NCBI GenBank assembly: GCA_017694875.1
Contig: JADIMG010000033.1
Location: 1-64,000, forward strand
Direction of reading: 5' to 3'
DNA length: 64,000 nucleotides
Source of the DNA: Candidatus Gallipaludibacter merdavium
GTDB taxonomy: Bacteria; Bacteroidota; Bacteroidia; Bacteroidales; Paludibacteraceae
Within the stretch, counting starts at the first letter, position 1; each line of letters starts with the position of its first letter. The notes under the pieces were generated by a model. The model did no database searches. It was not told the DNA's origin and was given only the letters and a program-made list of their open reading frames with translations. A program made the position numbers and the translations under genes. This document shows, one piece after another, positions 9,735-19,749 of the stretch.

Positions 9735-10229
9735 ATGGACGTATTGCTTGATTATGCTTTCTGGTTTTATTTGTTACTTATGGTTCTGCTTTTCTTAGGA
9801 AAACGTAAGAAAGCGGCACGCATGGCGCAGAAAAAGAAGGAAAGCAGTGAAGACCAGGCATCGTCTAGGAAGGTTTCGTGGGAAGAGCTGATGAGAGAAT
9901 TAAAGCGTCAGACAGAGGTTGCAAAGAATGATGCTCCGGTTGATGATACATTTACCGAGGTGTTTCCTGTTCAGGGGTTGGTTACTGACGAGACTGTTCC
10001 TGTAGATGAAACGGTAAGTAATCGAAGTGAGTCGGATGAGAAAGTTGAGGTACCAGTCTCAGAGGAAGAACGAAAGGACACTTTGTTGCAAAGCCGGCGA
10101 AAGAGTGTAGCAGAGGGGCAAGACGATGTCGTAATGGATGCAAATACGACGTGGACAATTAGCACCTTGGAGGATGCAAAGCGGGCTTTTGTTTATTCCG
10201 AGATATTGAAACCCAAGTTTAATGACTGA
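9735..10229 (+). CDS. Hypothetical single-pass membrane protein
   Basis: The 164-residue product has one N-terminal membrane helix (about residues 5-22), a Lys/Arg-rich stretch (about 23-36) that should stay in the cytoplasm, an acidic low-complexity middle part and a C-terminal motif AKRAFVYSEILKPKF. From memory that last motif recurs in small Bacteroidales proteins of unknown role, but I cannot confirm this. It has its own promoter and no operon partner. I assign no function. Confidence 0.75.
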   Translation: MDVLLDYAFWFYLLLMVLLFLGKRKKAARMAQKKKESSEDQASSRKVSWEELMRELKRQTEVAKNDAPVDDTFTEVFPVQGLVTDETVPVDETVSNRSESDEKVEVPVSEEERKDTLLQSRRKSVAEGQDDVVMDANTTWTISTLEDAKRAFVYSEILKPKFND

Positions 10230-10335
10230 TTGAATTACACAAATAAACGCCTTTTAAGGCAACGCAAACTAAAACTGATAGAACATTGCTATCACGGGTG
10301 TTTGCTTGGCAAGAGTTCTGATTACAGAATTCTTG

Positions 10336-10365
10336 TTGCATTTATTTATAGAACGGATAGGTTTA
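10336..10365 (+). promoter_or_regulatory. Possible promoter of greA
   Basis: TTG at 10336-10338 and TAGGTTTA at 10358-10365 are 19 bases apart and resemble the Bacteroidota consensus with one mismatch in the -7 element. It lies 18 bases before the greA ATG. The match is imperfect. Confidence 0.35.
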
Positions 10366-10383
10366 ATTTAAAATAGTATAGTT

Positions 10384-10854
10384 ATGGCAGTGACATATAT
10401 GACCGCCGAAGGTTATAAGAAATTGACGGAAGAATTAGCTGAACTGGAAGGAGTACAGCGTCCATTGATATCCAAGCAGATAGCTGAGGCACGTGATAAG
10501 GGTGACTTGAGCGAGAATGCGGAGTATGATGCCGCTAAAGAAGCGCAAGGAATGTTGGAAATGAAAATTGCCCAGTTGAAGGATACTATTGCATCGGCGC
10601 GTTTGATTGATGAATCTCGCATCAATACGAACGAGGTTCAGATATTGACCCGCGTAAAAATTAAGAACGTCAAGAACGGTCAGGTGATGACCTATATGAT
10701 TGTTTCAGAGAGTGAGGCTAATCTGAAAGAAGGTAAATTGTCTGTTACAACTCCCATTGCCAAAGGGTTATTGGGCAAGAAAGTGGGTGAGATAGCCCAG
10801 GTAAAAGCTCCTTCCGGTATGCTTGAATTTGAGATTATGGAAATTTCTTTGTAA
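10384..10854 (+). CDS. greA: Transcription elongation factor GreA
   Basis: The 156-residue protein has the GreA architecture: an N-terminal antiparallel coiled coil (about 1-75) whose tip carries the acidic catalytic motif DLSENAEYDAAKE, and a C-terminal FKBP-like domain (about 80-156). GreA enters the RNA polymerase secondary channel and stimulates cleavage of backtracked RNA. It probably forms a two-gene operon with the HIT gene 17 bases downstream. Confidence 0.96.
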   Translation: MAVTYMTAEGYKKLTEELAELEGVQRPLISKQIAEARDKGDLSENAEYDAAKEAQGMLEMKIAQLKDTIASARLIDESRINTNEVQILTRVKIKNVKNGQVMTYMIVSESEANLKEGKLSVTTPIAKGLLGKKVGEIAQVKAPSGMLEFEIMEISL

Positions 10855-10871
10855 AACTTAATTGTACGGCT

Positions 10872-11276
10872 ATGACAATCTTTAGTAAAATCATTAATGG
10901 AGAAATTCCAAGTTATAAAATTGCTGAGGACGAACGATTCTATGCGTTTCTTGACATTAATCCGATGGTAAAGGGCCATACTTTAGTAGTGCCCAAACTG
11001 AGTGAACCGGAAGAGGATTATATCTTTAATCTGGATGACCAGTTGCTGGGAGATATGATGGTTTTTGCCAAACGTGTTGCAGCCGGAATAAAGGAGGCTA
11101 CCTGTTGTAAGCGTGTTGGCGTTGCTGTCTTGGGAATGGAGGTGCCTCATGTCCATATACATCTCGTACCCTTGATGAAAGAGTCTGATATGTCGTTTAC
11201 CAACCCGAAATTGTCACTCCCTGCAGAAGAAATGGAACAGATAGCATCTTCCATTCGCTCTTGTGTCGTACTTTAG
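10872..11276 (+). CDS. HIT family nucleotide-binding hydrolase
   Basis: The 134-residue protein has the histidine-triad fold. FSKIINGEIPSYKI stands at the N-terminus and the catalytic motif HVHIHLVP near residue 94, whose central His is the nucleophile. Members of this Hint-like branch hydrolyse nucleoside phosphoramidates or adenylated compounds; the physiological substrate here is unknown. It follows greA closely. Its last four bases overlap the end of the opposing SDR gene, so the two units converge with no spacer. Confidence 0.93.
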   Translation: MTIFSKIINGEIPSYKIAEDERFYAFLDINPMVKGHTLVVPKLSEPEEDYIFNLDDQLLGDMMVFAKRVAAGIKEATCCKRVGVAVLGMEVPHVHIHLVPLMKESDMSFTNPKLSLPAEEMEQIASSIRSCVVL

Positions 11277-12088
11277 GCATAGAGTCGTCCGATAAGGTAA
11301 AGGGCAGGTCTGTTGGGAAGCAACCTCATAAGAAAAGCGATTAATTTATACTGAACGCATGGAACTGTTACAGGGGCCATGCGTTTTTGTTGTATCTGCT
11401 TTACTATGCATTGTGCAATCACTTCTGCCGCTATGCCATTTTGCTCATCTTCCTCCATTTTGCGTATGGAGTGTGCCATTCTATCAACATAAGGGGAATT
11501 GGATAATTTTGCCCGTTGTACAATGATTCTATTGGACGTGAAAAGGGTTTTTGTATCACCAGGTAGAATGGCGCAGCATTGCAAGCCAAATGGCTTGATT
11601 TCCATTGATAAGGATTTGGCATAGGACAGTAGGGCTGATTTTGCAGCAGCATAAAAAGCTTGGAATGGTATGGGAACAAATCCGGCAACAGATGATATGA
11701 TAATGATTTTACCCCTCTTTTGTTGCCTCATCTGTGGAAGAAATGTGCAGACGGTGTTATGCACACCGAAAAAAGAGGTTTGGAATTGGTAACTTGCTTC
11801 TTCTGTTGAAGTATCTTCTATTGCTCCTGCTATACCGTTTCCTGCATTACATACTAAAACATCAATCTGCTTGTGTTGCGCTAGAATGTGATTCAGGGCG
11901 CTGTCCAGTGTGTATTTTTCATTTACATCAGCTTTCAAGTGAATGATATTTGGGGATACAATATGCTCTTGCTTGCTTTTTCCACTCCTTGACAATGCGT
12001 ATACCATCCACCCTTTTTCAGCTAAGAGCATTGCTGTTGCCAAACCTATTCCACTGCTTGCACCCGTAATAGCTGCTATCTTTTCCAT
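11273..12088 (-). CDS. Short-chain dehydrogenase/reductase
   Basis: The 271-residue product is a classical SDR. It has the NAD(P)-binding TGASSGIG motif (about 8-15), the CNAG element, the catalytic Ser in IISSVAGF and the YAAAK form of YxxxK. Substrate cannot be deduced. It starts one base after the stop of the Smr-domain gene on the same strand, so the two form an operon. Its 3' end overlaps the convergent HIT gene by four bases. Confidence 0.92.
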   Translation of the reverse strand: MEKIAAITGASSGIGLATAMLLAEKGWMVYALSRSGKSKQEHIVSPNIIHLKADVNEKYTLDSALNHILAQHKQIDVLVCNAGNGIAGAIEDTSTEEASYQFQTSFFGVHNTVCTFLPQMRQQKRGKIIIISSVAGFVPIPFQAFYAAAKSALLSYAKSLSMEIKPFGLQCCAILPGDTKTLFTSNRIIVQRAKLSNSPYVDRMAHSIRKMEEDEQNGIAAEVIAQCIVKQIQQKRMAPVTVPCVQYKLIAFLMRLLPNRPALYLIGRLYA

Positions 12089-12089
12089 T

Positions 12090-13148
12090 TTATTTGATAG
12101 TTACCAATGTAGCACCATATCCGTATTCGCGGAAAGATGCATCTTGAAATGTATAGCTTTTGTATTTGTTTTTTAGAGCCTTCTCTATTTCCTTGCGGAG
12201 TACGCCTTCTCCTTTCCCATGTATGAAGACAATTTTTTGTCCTTTGTCCTTCTTGTGTTCAGCCAGTGTTTTGTGAAACACTTCCATTTGATAGTTGAGC
12301 ATATCGCCGGGTTTCAATCCATTGGTGTTGTCCAACAACTGGTTGATGTGCAAATCCACTTCTATAATTTCCTTCTTGTTGTTTGGGGCAATAGGGCGTT
12401 TGACGGGTTGTTTTGTTTCTTTCTCCATCATAGCTTCTTTTATGGCCTCAGGCTTTATGTCTTCCAATTTGTTTTTGTTGGCTTCAATGGCTAAGTTATA
12501 TTCTATGCTCGGAGTGTCGAAATATACGCTTTCATTGAAACAGTGGAGTTTGTAGAATTTTGTTGGATTTATTTTTATGGTACAATCGATGGCGTTTTGC
12601 AGTTCATAGCTTTTCTCCAATTTGAATGGAATGACCTGCGTACGGATTTTTTCCCAATCGTTCAGTTCATCTTTTGTAATGGTAGCTATTTGCTCTTGCA
12701 TATTGGGTTCTATCTGACCATTGGCCAAACTGTGGGCCTTTGTTCCACTTACGGAGGCTATGTTGTAAAATAGTTGGTAATTGCTGTCATTAATGATGTA
12801 GCAGTCGTAGTTTGTTGTTTGCAAGGTCTTGATATTGCATGGAATAAACGCAAGTACGACATTGAGATCTTCACCTTCCGGTGTTTCAATGATTTGCAAA
12901 ACCTTCTTTTCCGAAATGTTGTTGGGGAGTGGGGGAGTTGTCTGTAATGGGGCTTCTTCTTTAGCTGTTGGGAAATTATTTTCCTTGACATTGTTTACCA
13001 CAACACATTCTTGTGGGAGTACGGGGATTTCAAATCCGTCGGCGTCTTGTACATAAACCATTTTTGTCTGTTCGTCTATCTTTACAATAGTTCCTCCTCC
13101 TACTTCGTTGAGGAAACGAACGTTATCTCCTATGTTCAGTTTTTTCAT
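12090..13148 (-). CDS. DUF2027/Smr-domain protein
   Basis: I start this gene at the ATG at 13148 (MKKLNIGDNVRFLNEVGGG), because the extra upstream reading frame runs through the promoter. The 352-residue product has an N-terminal SH3-like segment, a middle beta-rich DUF2027-type region and a C-terminal Smr domain (about 270-352) with VDLHINQL and IVFIHGKGEGVLRKEI. Smr domains bind or nick branched or paired nucleic acids in MutS2 and in ribosome-rescue nucleases. The role of the Bacteroidota-specific fusion is not known to me. A matching promoter lies at 13170-13201. Confidence 0.9.
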   Translation of the reverse strand: MKKLNIGDNVRFLNEVGGGTIVKIDEQTKMVYVQDADGFEIPVLPQECVVVNNVKENNFPTAKEEAPLQTTPPLPNNISEKKVLQIIETPEGEDLNVVLAFIPCNIKTLQTTNYDCYIINDSNYQLFYNIASVSGTKAHSLANGQIEPNMQEQIATITKDELNDWEKIRTQVIPFKLEKSYELQNAIDCTIKINPTKFYKLHCFNESVYFDTPSIEYNLAIEANKNKLEDIKPEAIKEAMMEKETKQPVKRPIAPNNKKEIIEVDLHINQLLDNTNGLKPGDMLNYQMEVFHKTLAEHKKDKGQKIVFIHGKGEGVLRKEIEKALKNKYKSYTFQDASFREYGYGATLVTIK

Positions 13149-13169
13149 TTTCTTTTTCTTTTCTTGTTG

Positions 13170-13201
13170 CAAAGATAGTGCAAGATGAGTGCAGAGACAA
13201 A
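13170..13201 (-). promoter_or_regulatory. Promoter of the Smr/SDR operon
   Basis: Read on the minus strand, TTTG (13201-13198), a 20-base spacer and TATCTTTG (13177-13170) give an exact Bacteroidota promoter. It points away from panC. Confidence 0.75.
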
Positions 13202-13422
13202 TGTGAAACGAAGTTTTACAATTTGCCTCTGCCGAACCGCCGCCTAAATTTGAAAAGGTAGCAAAAGGTGAGGGGAGAATAAAATGCAAACTGAGGTTTC
13301 ATGTTGGTGTCCTACCGAACCGATTTTTGTAATGTCAATCCTTGCGTTGATTTAAGTGCTTGATTGATAATGATATTCATAAATCTTGTGAAGCATGTTT
13401 GTTTTATGTTTCATTAGTTTGG

Positions 13423-13452
13423 TTGGTAAGTGAATAATTTTTTGTACTTTTG
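13423..13452 (+). promoter_or_regulatory. Promoter of panCD
   Basis: TTG at 13423-13425 and TACTTTTG at 13445-13452, spaced 19 bases, fit the phylum consensus. The transcript would begin near 13459 and carry a leader of about 78 bases. The region between the two divergent promoters (13202-13422) shows nothing else I can name. Confidence 0.65.
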
Positions 13453-13536
13453 CGCACTCTTTTGGATGAAGCGTGACACATGTGCAGCATGATGTGAAAT
13501 GTAAATGTGGTCATTCTTTGAATAAAGGACAGCAAT

Positions 13537-14382
13537 ATGAAAATTCTTACAACCAAAAAAGAGCTGTTGGCAGATGTTTCTGCTTTGAAGGCTTTGGGCA
13601 AAACAATAGGTTTTGTACCCACTATGGGCGCCTTGCATGAGGGCCATTTTTCATTAGTCAGACGGTGTGCAAACGAAAATGACGTATGTGTCGTGAGCAT
13701 ATTTGTCAATCCAACCCAATTTAATAATCCTGAAGACTTGGAGAAATATCCACGTGATTTGAAACGTGACACGGAGGCTTTGGCGGAAATGGGATGCAAT
13801 TTGGTATTTGCACCTTCCCCCGAAGAAATGTATTCTCCCGAAGAGATGTCGCAGACTTTTGAATTCGATTTTGGTGGGTTGGACCAGGTGATGGAGGGCT
13901 TGCATCGCCCAGGACATTTTAATGGCGTTGTGCAAGTGGTCAGCAAGTTGTTTGATTTGGTACAACCTTATCGTGCCTATTTCGGAGAAAAGGATTTTCA
14001 GCAGATAGTTGTAATCAAACGTATGGTCAAACTGATGAATTATGATGTCATCATAGTAAGTTGCCCTATTGTTAGAGAAACTTCCGGTTTGGCACGCAGT
14101 AGTCGTAATGAACGTTTGACAGCAGCGGAGCGTACTATTGCTTCCAATATAGCACGGATTTTGTTTGAAAGTCGTCAATTAACAGCAAGCCAAAGCGTTT
14201 GTCAGGTACAAAGTTGGGTAATTGAGCAAATTAACCGTGTAGAAGGATTGCGCGTTGAATATTATGAAATTGTAGATTGTGATACATTGCAGCCTGCTAC
14301 TGAGTGGAAGAATGCGATTGGCTGTGTTACTGTTTATTGCGGAGATGTCCGTTTGATAGACAATATTAAATATATAGGTTAG
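13537..14382 (+). CDS. panC: Pantothenate synthetase
   Basis: The 281-residue enzyme joins pantoate and beta-alanine with ATP to make pantothenate, the vitamin B5 precursor of coenzyme A. The ATP-binding PTMGALHEGH motif (about 28-37), the FVNPTQF and YFGEKDFQQ segments and the KMSKS-like GLARSSRN are all present. It is followed 23 bases later by panD, which supplies its beta-alanine substrate, so the two genes form a short biosynthetic operon. Confidence 0.97.
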   Translation: MKILTTKKELLADVSALKALGKTIGFVPTMGALHEGHFSLVRRCANENDVCVVSIFVNPTQFNNPEDLEKYPRDLKRDTEALAEMGCNLVFAPSPEEMYSPEEMSQTFEFDFGGLDQVMEGLHRPGHFNGVVQVVSKLFDLVQPYRAYFGEKDFQQIVVIKRMVKLMNYDVIIVSCPIVRETSGLARSSRNERLTAAERTIASNIARILFESRQLTASQSVCQVQSWVIEQINRVEGLRVEYYEIVDCDTLQPATEWKNAIGCVTVYCGDVRLIDNIKYIG

Positions 14383-14405
14383 TTAAGGTTTAGACATTTC
14401 AGATT

Positions 14406-14756
14406 ATGTTTCTTCATGTTTTAAAGTCGAAAATTCATAGGGTAACTGTAACCGAAGCTAATTTGAATTATATTGGAAGCATTACAATAGACCAGGATTT
14501 ATTGGATGCTGCCAATATCTTGCCCAATGAAAAAGTAGCGATTGTCAACAATAACAACGGTGCACGTCTGGAAACCTATGTAATAGCCGGTGAAAGAGGT
14601 TCTGGTGTTGTTTGTCTTAATGGAGCTGCTGCACGTCTTGTGCAACCAGGTGATATAGTTATTATTATTGCGTATGCATTGATGGATGCCGAGGAGGCTA
14701 AAACCTTCAAACCGACAGTGGTATTCCCCGATACAGCTACCAACAGATTGTTGTAG
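14406..14756 (+). CDS. panD: Aspartate 1-decarboxylase
   Basis: The 116-residue proenzyme decarboxylates aspartate to beta-alanine for pantothenate synthesis. The self-cleavage site Gly24-Ser25 (YIGSITID) is in the expected place; processing produces the pyruvoyl cofactor at Ser25. The C-terminal part carries [19 protein letters not shown]. It is co-transcribed with panC and followed by a terminator at 14785-14815. Confidence 0.97.
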   Translation: MFLHVLKSKIHRVTVTEANLNYIGSITIDQDLLDAANILPNEKVAIVNNNNGARLETYVIAGERGSGVVCLNGAAARLVQPGDIVIIIAYALMDAEEAKTFKPTVVFPDTATNRLL

Positions 14757-14784
14757 AATTAAATATGGCTATTGGATATATGGA

Positions 14785-14815
14785 AAAACTTCTCCGATAC
14801 GGATGAAGTTTTTTT
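14785..14815 (+). terminator. Terminator after panD
   Basis: AACTTC(T)CCG pairs with CGG-ATGAAGTT, with one bulge, and is followed by a T tract. It closes the panCD operon. Confidence 0.75.
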
Positions 14816-14834
14816 GCTTATTAAGTAATGGAAA

Positions 14835-14866
14835 TTTGTCTATAATAAATTTTAGCTTTATCTTTG
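14835..14866 (+). promoter_or_regulatory. Promoter of the structured RNA
   Basis: TTTG at 14835-14838, a 20-base spacer and TATCTTTG at 14859-14866 are an exact consensus match. No open reading frame of note follows; the rod-shaped RNA at 14942-15122 does. Confidence 0.75.
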
Positions 14867-14941
14867 CAAAAACCACAAAATGTTTTTGCCTATGGAATAG
14901 AGCGATGAAGATGATACGCATACTATAAGAATACATATTGG

Positions 14942-15122
14942 AAAAAGCGTTATATAGCTTATCTTGATTATTCGGAAACTCGACACTTTCGTTTTAATTA
15001 TCCAAGAATATAGCCTCATGACGCTCACGTATACTGCGTGGGCTTTGCTCGTTTAATTTGGATAATTAGGTAGTCGAGACCTCGAATAATCAAATTGAAG
15101 CACAAAGTGCCACGCTTTTTTT
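14942..15122 (+). ncRNA. Rod-shaped structured RNA, 6S RNA-like candidate
   Basis: The segment folds into one long hairpin. The closing stem pairs 14942-14950 with 15112-15120. Inner helices pair 14957-14960 with 15098-15101, 14964-14974 with 15083-15093 (11 bp), 14979-14984 with 15073-15078, 14995-15005 with 15058-15068 (11 bp), and an apical hairpin joins 15023-15029 with 15037-15043. An unpaired bubble lies between the fourth and fifth helices (14985-14994 opposite 15069-15072), about 44 and 128 bases from the rod's 5' end. This size and bubble position recall 6S RNA, the RNA polymerase decoy. The 3' strand ends in seven T's and could act as terminator. The upstream promoter predicts a 5' extension of about 70 bases. 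No sequence-level match to a known family was possible. Confidence 0.45.
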
Positions 15123-15186
15123 GTGTGCGTAATAATAGACTGTTGGCACTTGTTTTTAAGTGTAACTTTTTAACGTATGAATAGCT

Positions 15187-15924
15187 ATGAGAAAATTTTA
15201 TTTCGTTATATCAGTGTTTTTTGCGTTGTTTTCTTTTTTGTCTTGTGCACCACAAAATGAACCGACAGATCCCGATAATGATGATTATAATGATACTTGG
15301 AGTGATAGTGGAAATGAAGTATTAGATCCGCCTGTTGCATCTTTTTCTGTATCAAAACAGCAGCCATTGACAATTGTGTTAACCAACAAATCCCGTAATG
15401 CGGTAAGCTATAAATGGAATTTTGGTGATGGCAATACATCCACTGAGAAAAACCCTGTACATAAATATGATTCTAAAGGCGTATATAGAGTAAAGCTATA
15501 TGCTTATAACAGTGATTACAAATATGATATGTATGAGTTGAATGTTACGGTAGAGAATCCTTCGAAAATTTATTTTGCGGGAATAACTTATGAAAAATTA
15601 TCTGTAAATAATAAGTATGTACATTTTGAACTGATTGACGATGATGTCTTTACGACAACATGGTGCACATCAGCGGCTAAACTTCTGTCTACGGCAAATT
15701 TACCATATGATTTTATACTGCAGAATCCGGTATTGATGGATGGTTTGGAGGATGATGAATGGTATGCCATACAACTATATAGCAGCGATACGCCAGATGA
15801 CGAAGGTACTAAGTTGGCAGGATTCCGATTTGATACGGATGAACTTTTAGACGGCTATCCCGAAGGTTTTACTTGGAATGAAAATGAGGGCTGCAAAATC
15901 AGTTGTTATTTTACGTATGAATAA
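15187..15924 (+). CDS. PKD-domain lipoprotein
   Basis: The 245-residue product begins with a lipoprotein signal (MRKFYFVISVFFALFSFLSC, lipobox FLSC with Cys20), then an acidic Asp-rich linker and a PKD domain (about 55-120) recognised by WNFGDGNTSTEKNP and the Y-x-V strand pattern. The C-terminal 120 residues form an unassigned beta-rich region. PKD domains usually serve as binding or spacer modules on surface proteins. It stands alone, between the structured RNA and a terminator at 15949-15987. The target is unknown. Confidence 0.85.
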   Translation: MRKFYFVISVFFALFSFLSCAPQNEPTDPDNDDYNDTWSDSGNEVLDPPVASFSVSKQQPLTIVLTNKSRNAVSYKWNFGDGNTSTEKNPVHKYDSKGVYRVKLYAYNSDYKYDMYELNVTVENPSKIYFAGITYEKLSVNNKYVHFELIDDDVFTTTWCTSAAKLLSTANLPYDFILQNPVLMDGLEDDEWYAIQLYSSDTPDDEGTKLAGFRFDTDELLDGYPEGFTWNENEGCKISCYFTYE

Positions 15925-15948
15925 ATGGTAATTGCAGTAATTAATGAT

Positions 15949-15987
15949 ACCCGTCACGCCTTGATGTGTGGCGGGTTTCTTTTTTTC
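15949..15987 (+). terminator. Terminator after the PKD lipoprotein
   Basis: ACCCG pairs with CGGGT (with further partial pairing inside), followed by a run of T's. Confidence 0.75.
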
Positions 15988-16087
15988 GTGCAATTTTGTT
16001 AATGACGCTTGTTTCGCTGTAGATATGGCTTGAGGGTTTTGTTTTTGCTTGTGTGCTTGACCTTGATTCGATAAACAGAAAGTACGA

Positions 16088-16117
16088 TTGTCCGTTGGAA
16101 AAAAATATGTATCTTTG
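16088..16117 (+). promoter_or_regulatory. Promoter of pyrG-yidC-gldB
   Basis: TTG at 16088-16090 and TATCTTTG at 16110-16117 with a 19-base spacer match the Bacteroidota consensus. The leader to the pyrG start is about 42 bases. Confidence 0.7.
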
Positions 16118-16153
16118 CAACTTTGATTACTTATCACGGAATAAATAATATAA

Positions 16154-17788
<1,635 letters not shown>

Positions 17789-17817
17789 TTGTAGAGATAA
17801 ATAACGAACAAAGTAAG

Positions 17818-19749
17818 ATGGATAAAAATACTGTTGTAGGTTTTATATTAATAGCCCTTATATTAATAGGGTTTGGATGGATGAACCGTCCTTCTCAGGA
17901 AGAAATCGCACGTCGTCAGCGTTACAATGATTCCATTGTTGCGGCTCAGCAAATGGCGGAAGCTCAACGTTTGGCAGAAGAGGAAGCTCATAAGACTGCC
18001 AGTCTATTGCAGGAAAGTGCTTTGGAAACGGATAGTATTGCTATAGCAGAAAAAGTACATGGATTGTTCGGGGCATTTGCTCCCTCTGCTTTAGGTGAGG
18101 ACAAGCATTGGACATTGGAGTCTGATTTGCTTCGTTTGACTTTCTCTAGTAAAGGTGGACGTTTGGTTGAAGCGGAGTTGAAAGAATACAGAACTCATGA
18201 TTCTTTGCCACTGATTCTGTTTACGGAAGACCAAAGCAATTTGGGCTTTACCATTGTAACGGGAAATAACCGTGTGCTGAATACGAATGATATGTATTTT
18301 GTGCCTGTAGGTGATGTACAGAAAGATGCGGATGGTAATCAAGTGCTTCGAATGCGTTTGCTGACAGACACAACCGCTTATATGGATTTTGTTTACACTA
18401 TACCGGCCAATGACTATATGGTGGGTATGTCCATAGAGTCATATCAGATGGATAAGGTTATGCCTTCTGGAATGAATTATCTGGAAATGCAGTGGCAGGC
18501 CAAGATAAAACAGCAGGAACGTGGGCGGAAGTTTGAGGAACGCTATTCCATGGTGCAATATAAGTTTGTGGCTGATGATGTCGAAAATCTGAATGCATCG
18601 AAAAATGATAGGAAGATGTTGGGGGGAAATGTGAAGTGGATTGCTTTTAAGGACCAGTTCTTCAGTTCGGTGTTGATTGCTGATAACTACTTTACTTCAA
18701 CTGTTGTTGAAAGTCATGTAGAAAATAGAAATAGCGGTTATCTCAAGAACTGCTTTGCTGAGATGGCTGTTGCTTATGATCCTACGGGAAAAGAAAAAAC
18801 AGGCTTCCGTTTCTACTTAGGGCCCAACCATTTCAAGACTTTGGCAGCTTATGACAAAGGTGTGGATAAGGAAAACCGTTTGCAATTGAATAAGTTGGTG
18901 CCTCTCGGTTGGAAATTATGGGGATGGATAAACCGAATTGCCGTTATCCCAATGTTTGATTTCTTTAGCCGTTACATTTCAAATTTTGGTATCATCATTT
19001 TGTTGATGACGATTGTTATCAAATTGGTGTTGTTCCCATTGACGTATAAATCTTATTTGTCATCGGCAAAAATGCGTGTGCTGAAACCTGAAATAGATGA
19101 GATTTATGCTCGTATCCCAGCAGAAAAAGCGATGGAACGCCAACGTGCAACTATGGAGTTGTATTCAAAGGTAGGTGTTAGTCCAATGAGTGGCTGTCTG
19201 CCCATGTTGCTGCAAATGCCTATTCTTCTGGCTATGTTCAGCTTTTTCCCCGCTTCCATTGAGTTGCGTCAGCAAAGTTTCTTGTGGGCAGATGACCTTT
19301 CGAGCTATGATGCCATATTAAGCTGGGATACTTATATACCGTTGATTTCGAATACATTTGGTAATCATATCAGCTTGTTCTGCTTGCTGATGACTGTTAC
19401 CAATATCATTTATACGAAGCTGAATATGGCTTCTACGGCAGGTTCTGACCAGATGGCAGCCATGAAGTGGATGATGTATTTGATGCCCATCATGTTCCTT
19501 TTCATTTTCAATAACTATGCTGCTGGGTTGAGCTATTATTATTTTGTTTCGTTGTTGATAACCATTTTGCAGACTTACATCTTCCGTTGGACTATTAACG
19601 ATGAGAAGCTGTTGGCGAAATTGCATGAAAAACGGAAGAAGAACGAAAAGGCGCCCAAGAAAACGGGTTTTGCCGCACGCTTGGAGAAAATGCAGCGTGA
19701 GCAGATGGCTTACCAGCGCGAGCAGATGAAACGCAATGCTAAAAGATAA
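17818..19749 (+). CDS. yidC: Membrane protein insertase YidC
   Basis: The 643-residue protein has the long Gram-negative architecture: an N-terminal anchor helix (about 5-21), a large periplasmic beta-domain (to about residue 365), then the conserved insertase core with five helices, including SPMSGCLPMLLQMPILLAMF and the C-terminal hydrophobic hairpins. The tail is strongly basic, as expected for ribosome contact. It inserts inner membrane proteins alone or with SecYEG. Its final 14 bases overlap the start of the gldB gene. Confidence 0.97.
   Translation: MDKNTVVGFILIALILIGFGWMNRPSQEEIARRQRYNDSIVAAQQMAEAQRLAEEEAHKTASLLQESALETDSIAIAEKVHGLFGAFAPSALGEDKHWTLESDLLRLTFSSKGGRLVEAELKEYRTHDSLPLILFTEDQSNLGFTIVTGNNRVLNTNDMYFVPVGDVQKDADGNQVLRMRLLTDTTAYMDFVYTIPANDYMVGMSIESYQMDKVMPSGMNYLEMQWQAKIKQQERGRKFEERYSMVQYKFVADDVENLNASKNDRKMLGGNVKWIAFKDQFFSSVLIADNYFTSTVVESHVENRNSGYLKNCFAEMAVAYDPTGKEKTGFRFYLGPNHFKTLAAYDKGVDKENRLQLNKLVPLGWKLWGWINRIAVIPMFDFFSRYISNFGIIILLMTIVIKLVLFPLTYKSYLSSAKMRVLKPEIDEIYARIPAEKAMERQRATMELYSKVGVSPMSGCLPMLLQMPILLAMFSFFPASIELRQQSFLWADDLSSYDAILSWDTYIPLISNTFGNHISLFCLLMTVTNIIYTKLNMASTAGSDQMAAMKWMMYLMPIMFLFIFNNYAAGLSYYYFVSLLITILQTYIFRWTINDEKLLAKLHEKRKKNEKAPKKTGFAARLEKMQREQMAYQREQMKRNAKR

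Noticed and set aside
10251..10265. GCCTT/AAGGC hairpin after the 9735 gene
   Set aside because: Only five base pairs with a two-base loop and no T tract; too weak to call a terminator.
13149..13289. Extension of the Smr gene upstream
   Set aside because: It spans the minus-strand promoter and has no conserved sequence.
13202..13536. Riboswitch before panC
   Set aside because: The leader is short, and I saw no paired elements or known riboswitch core.
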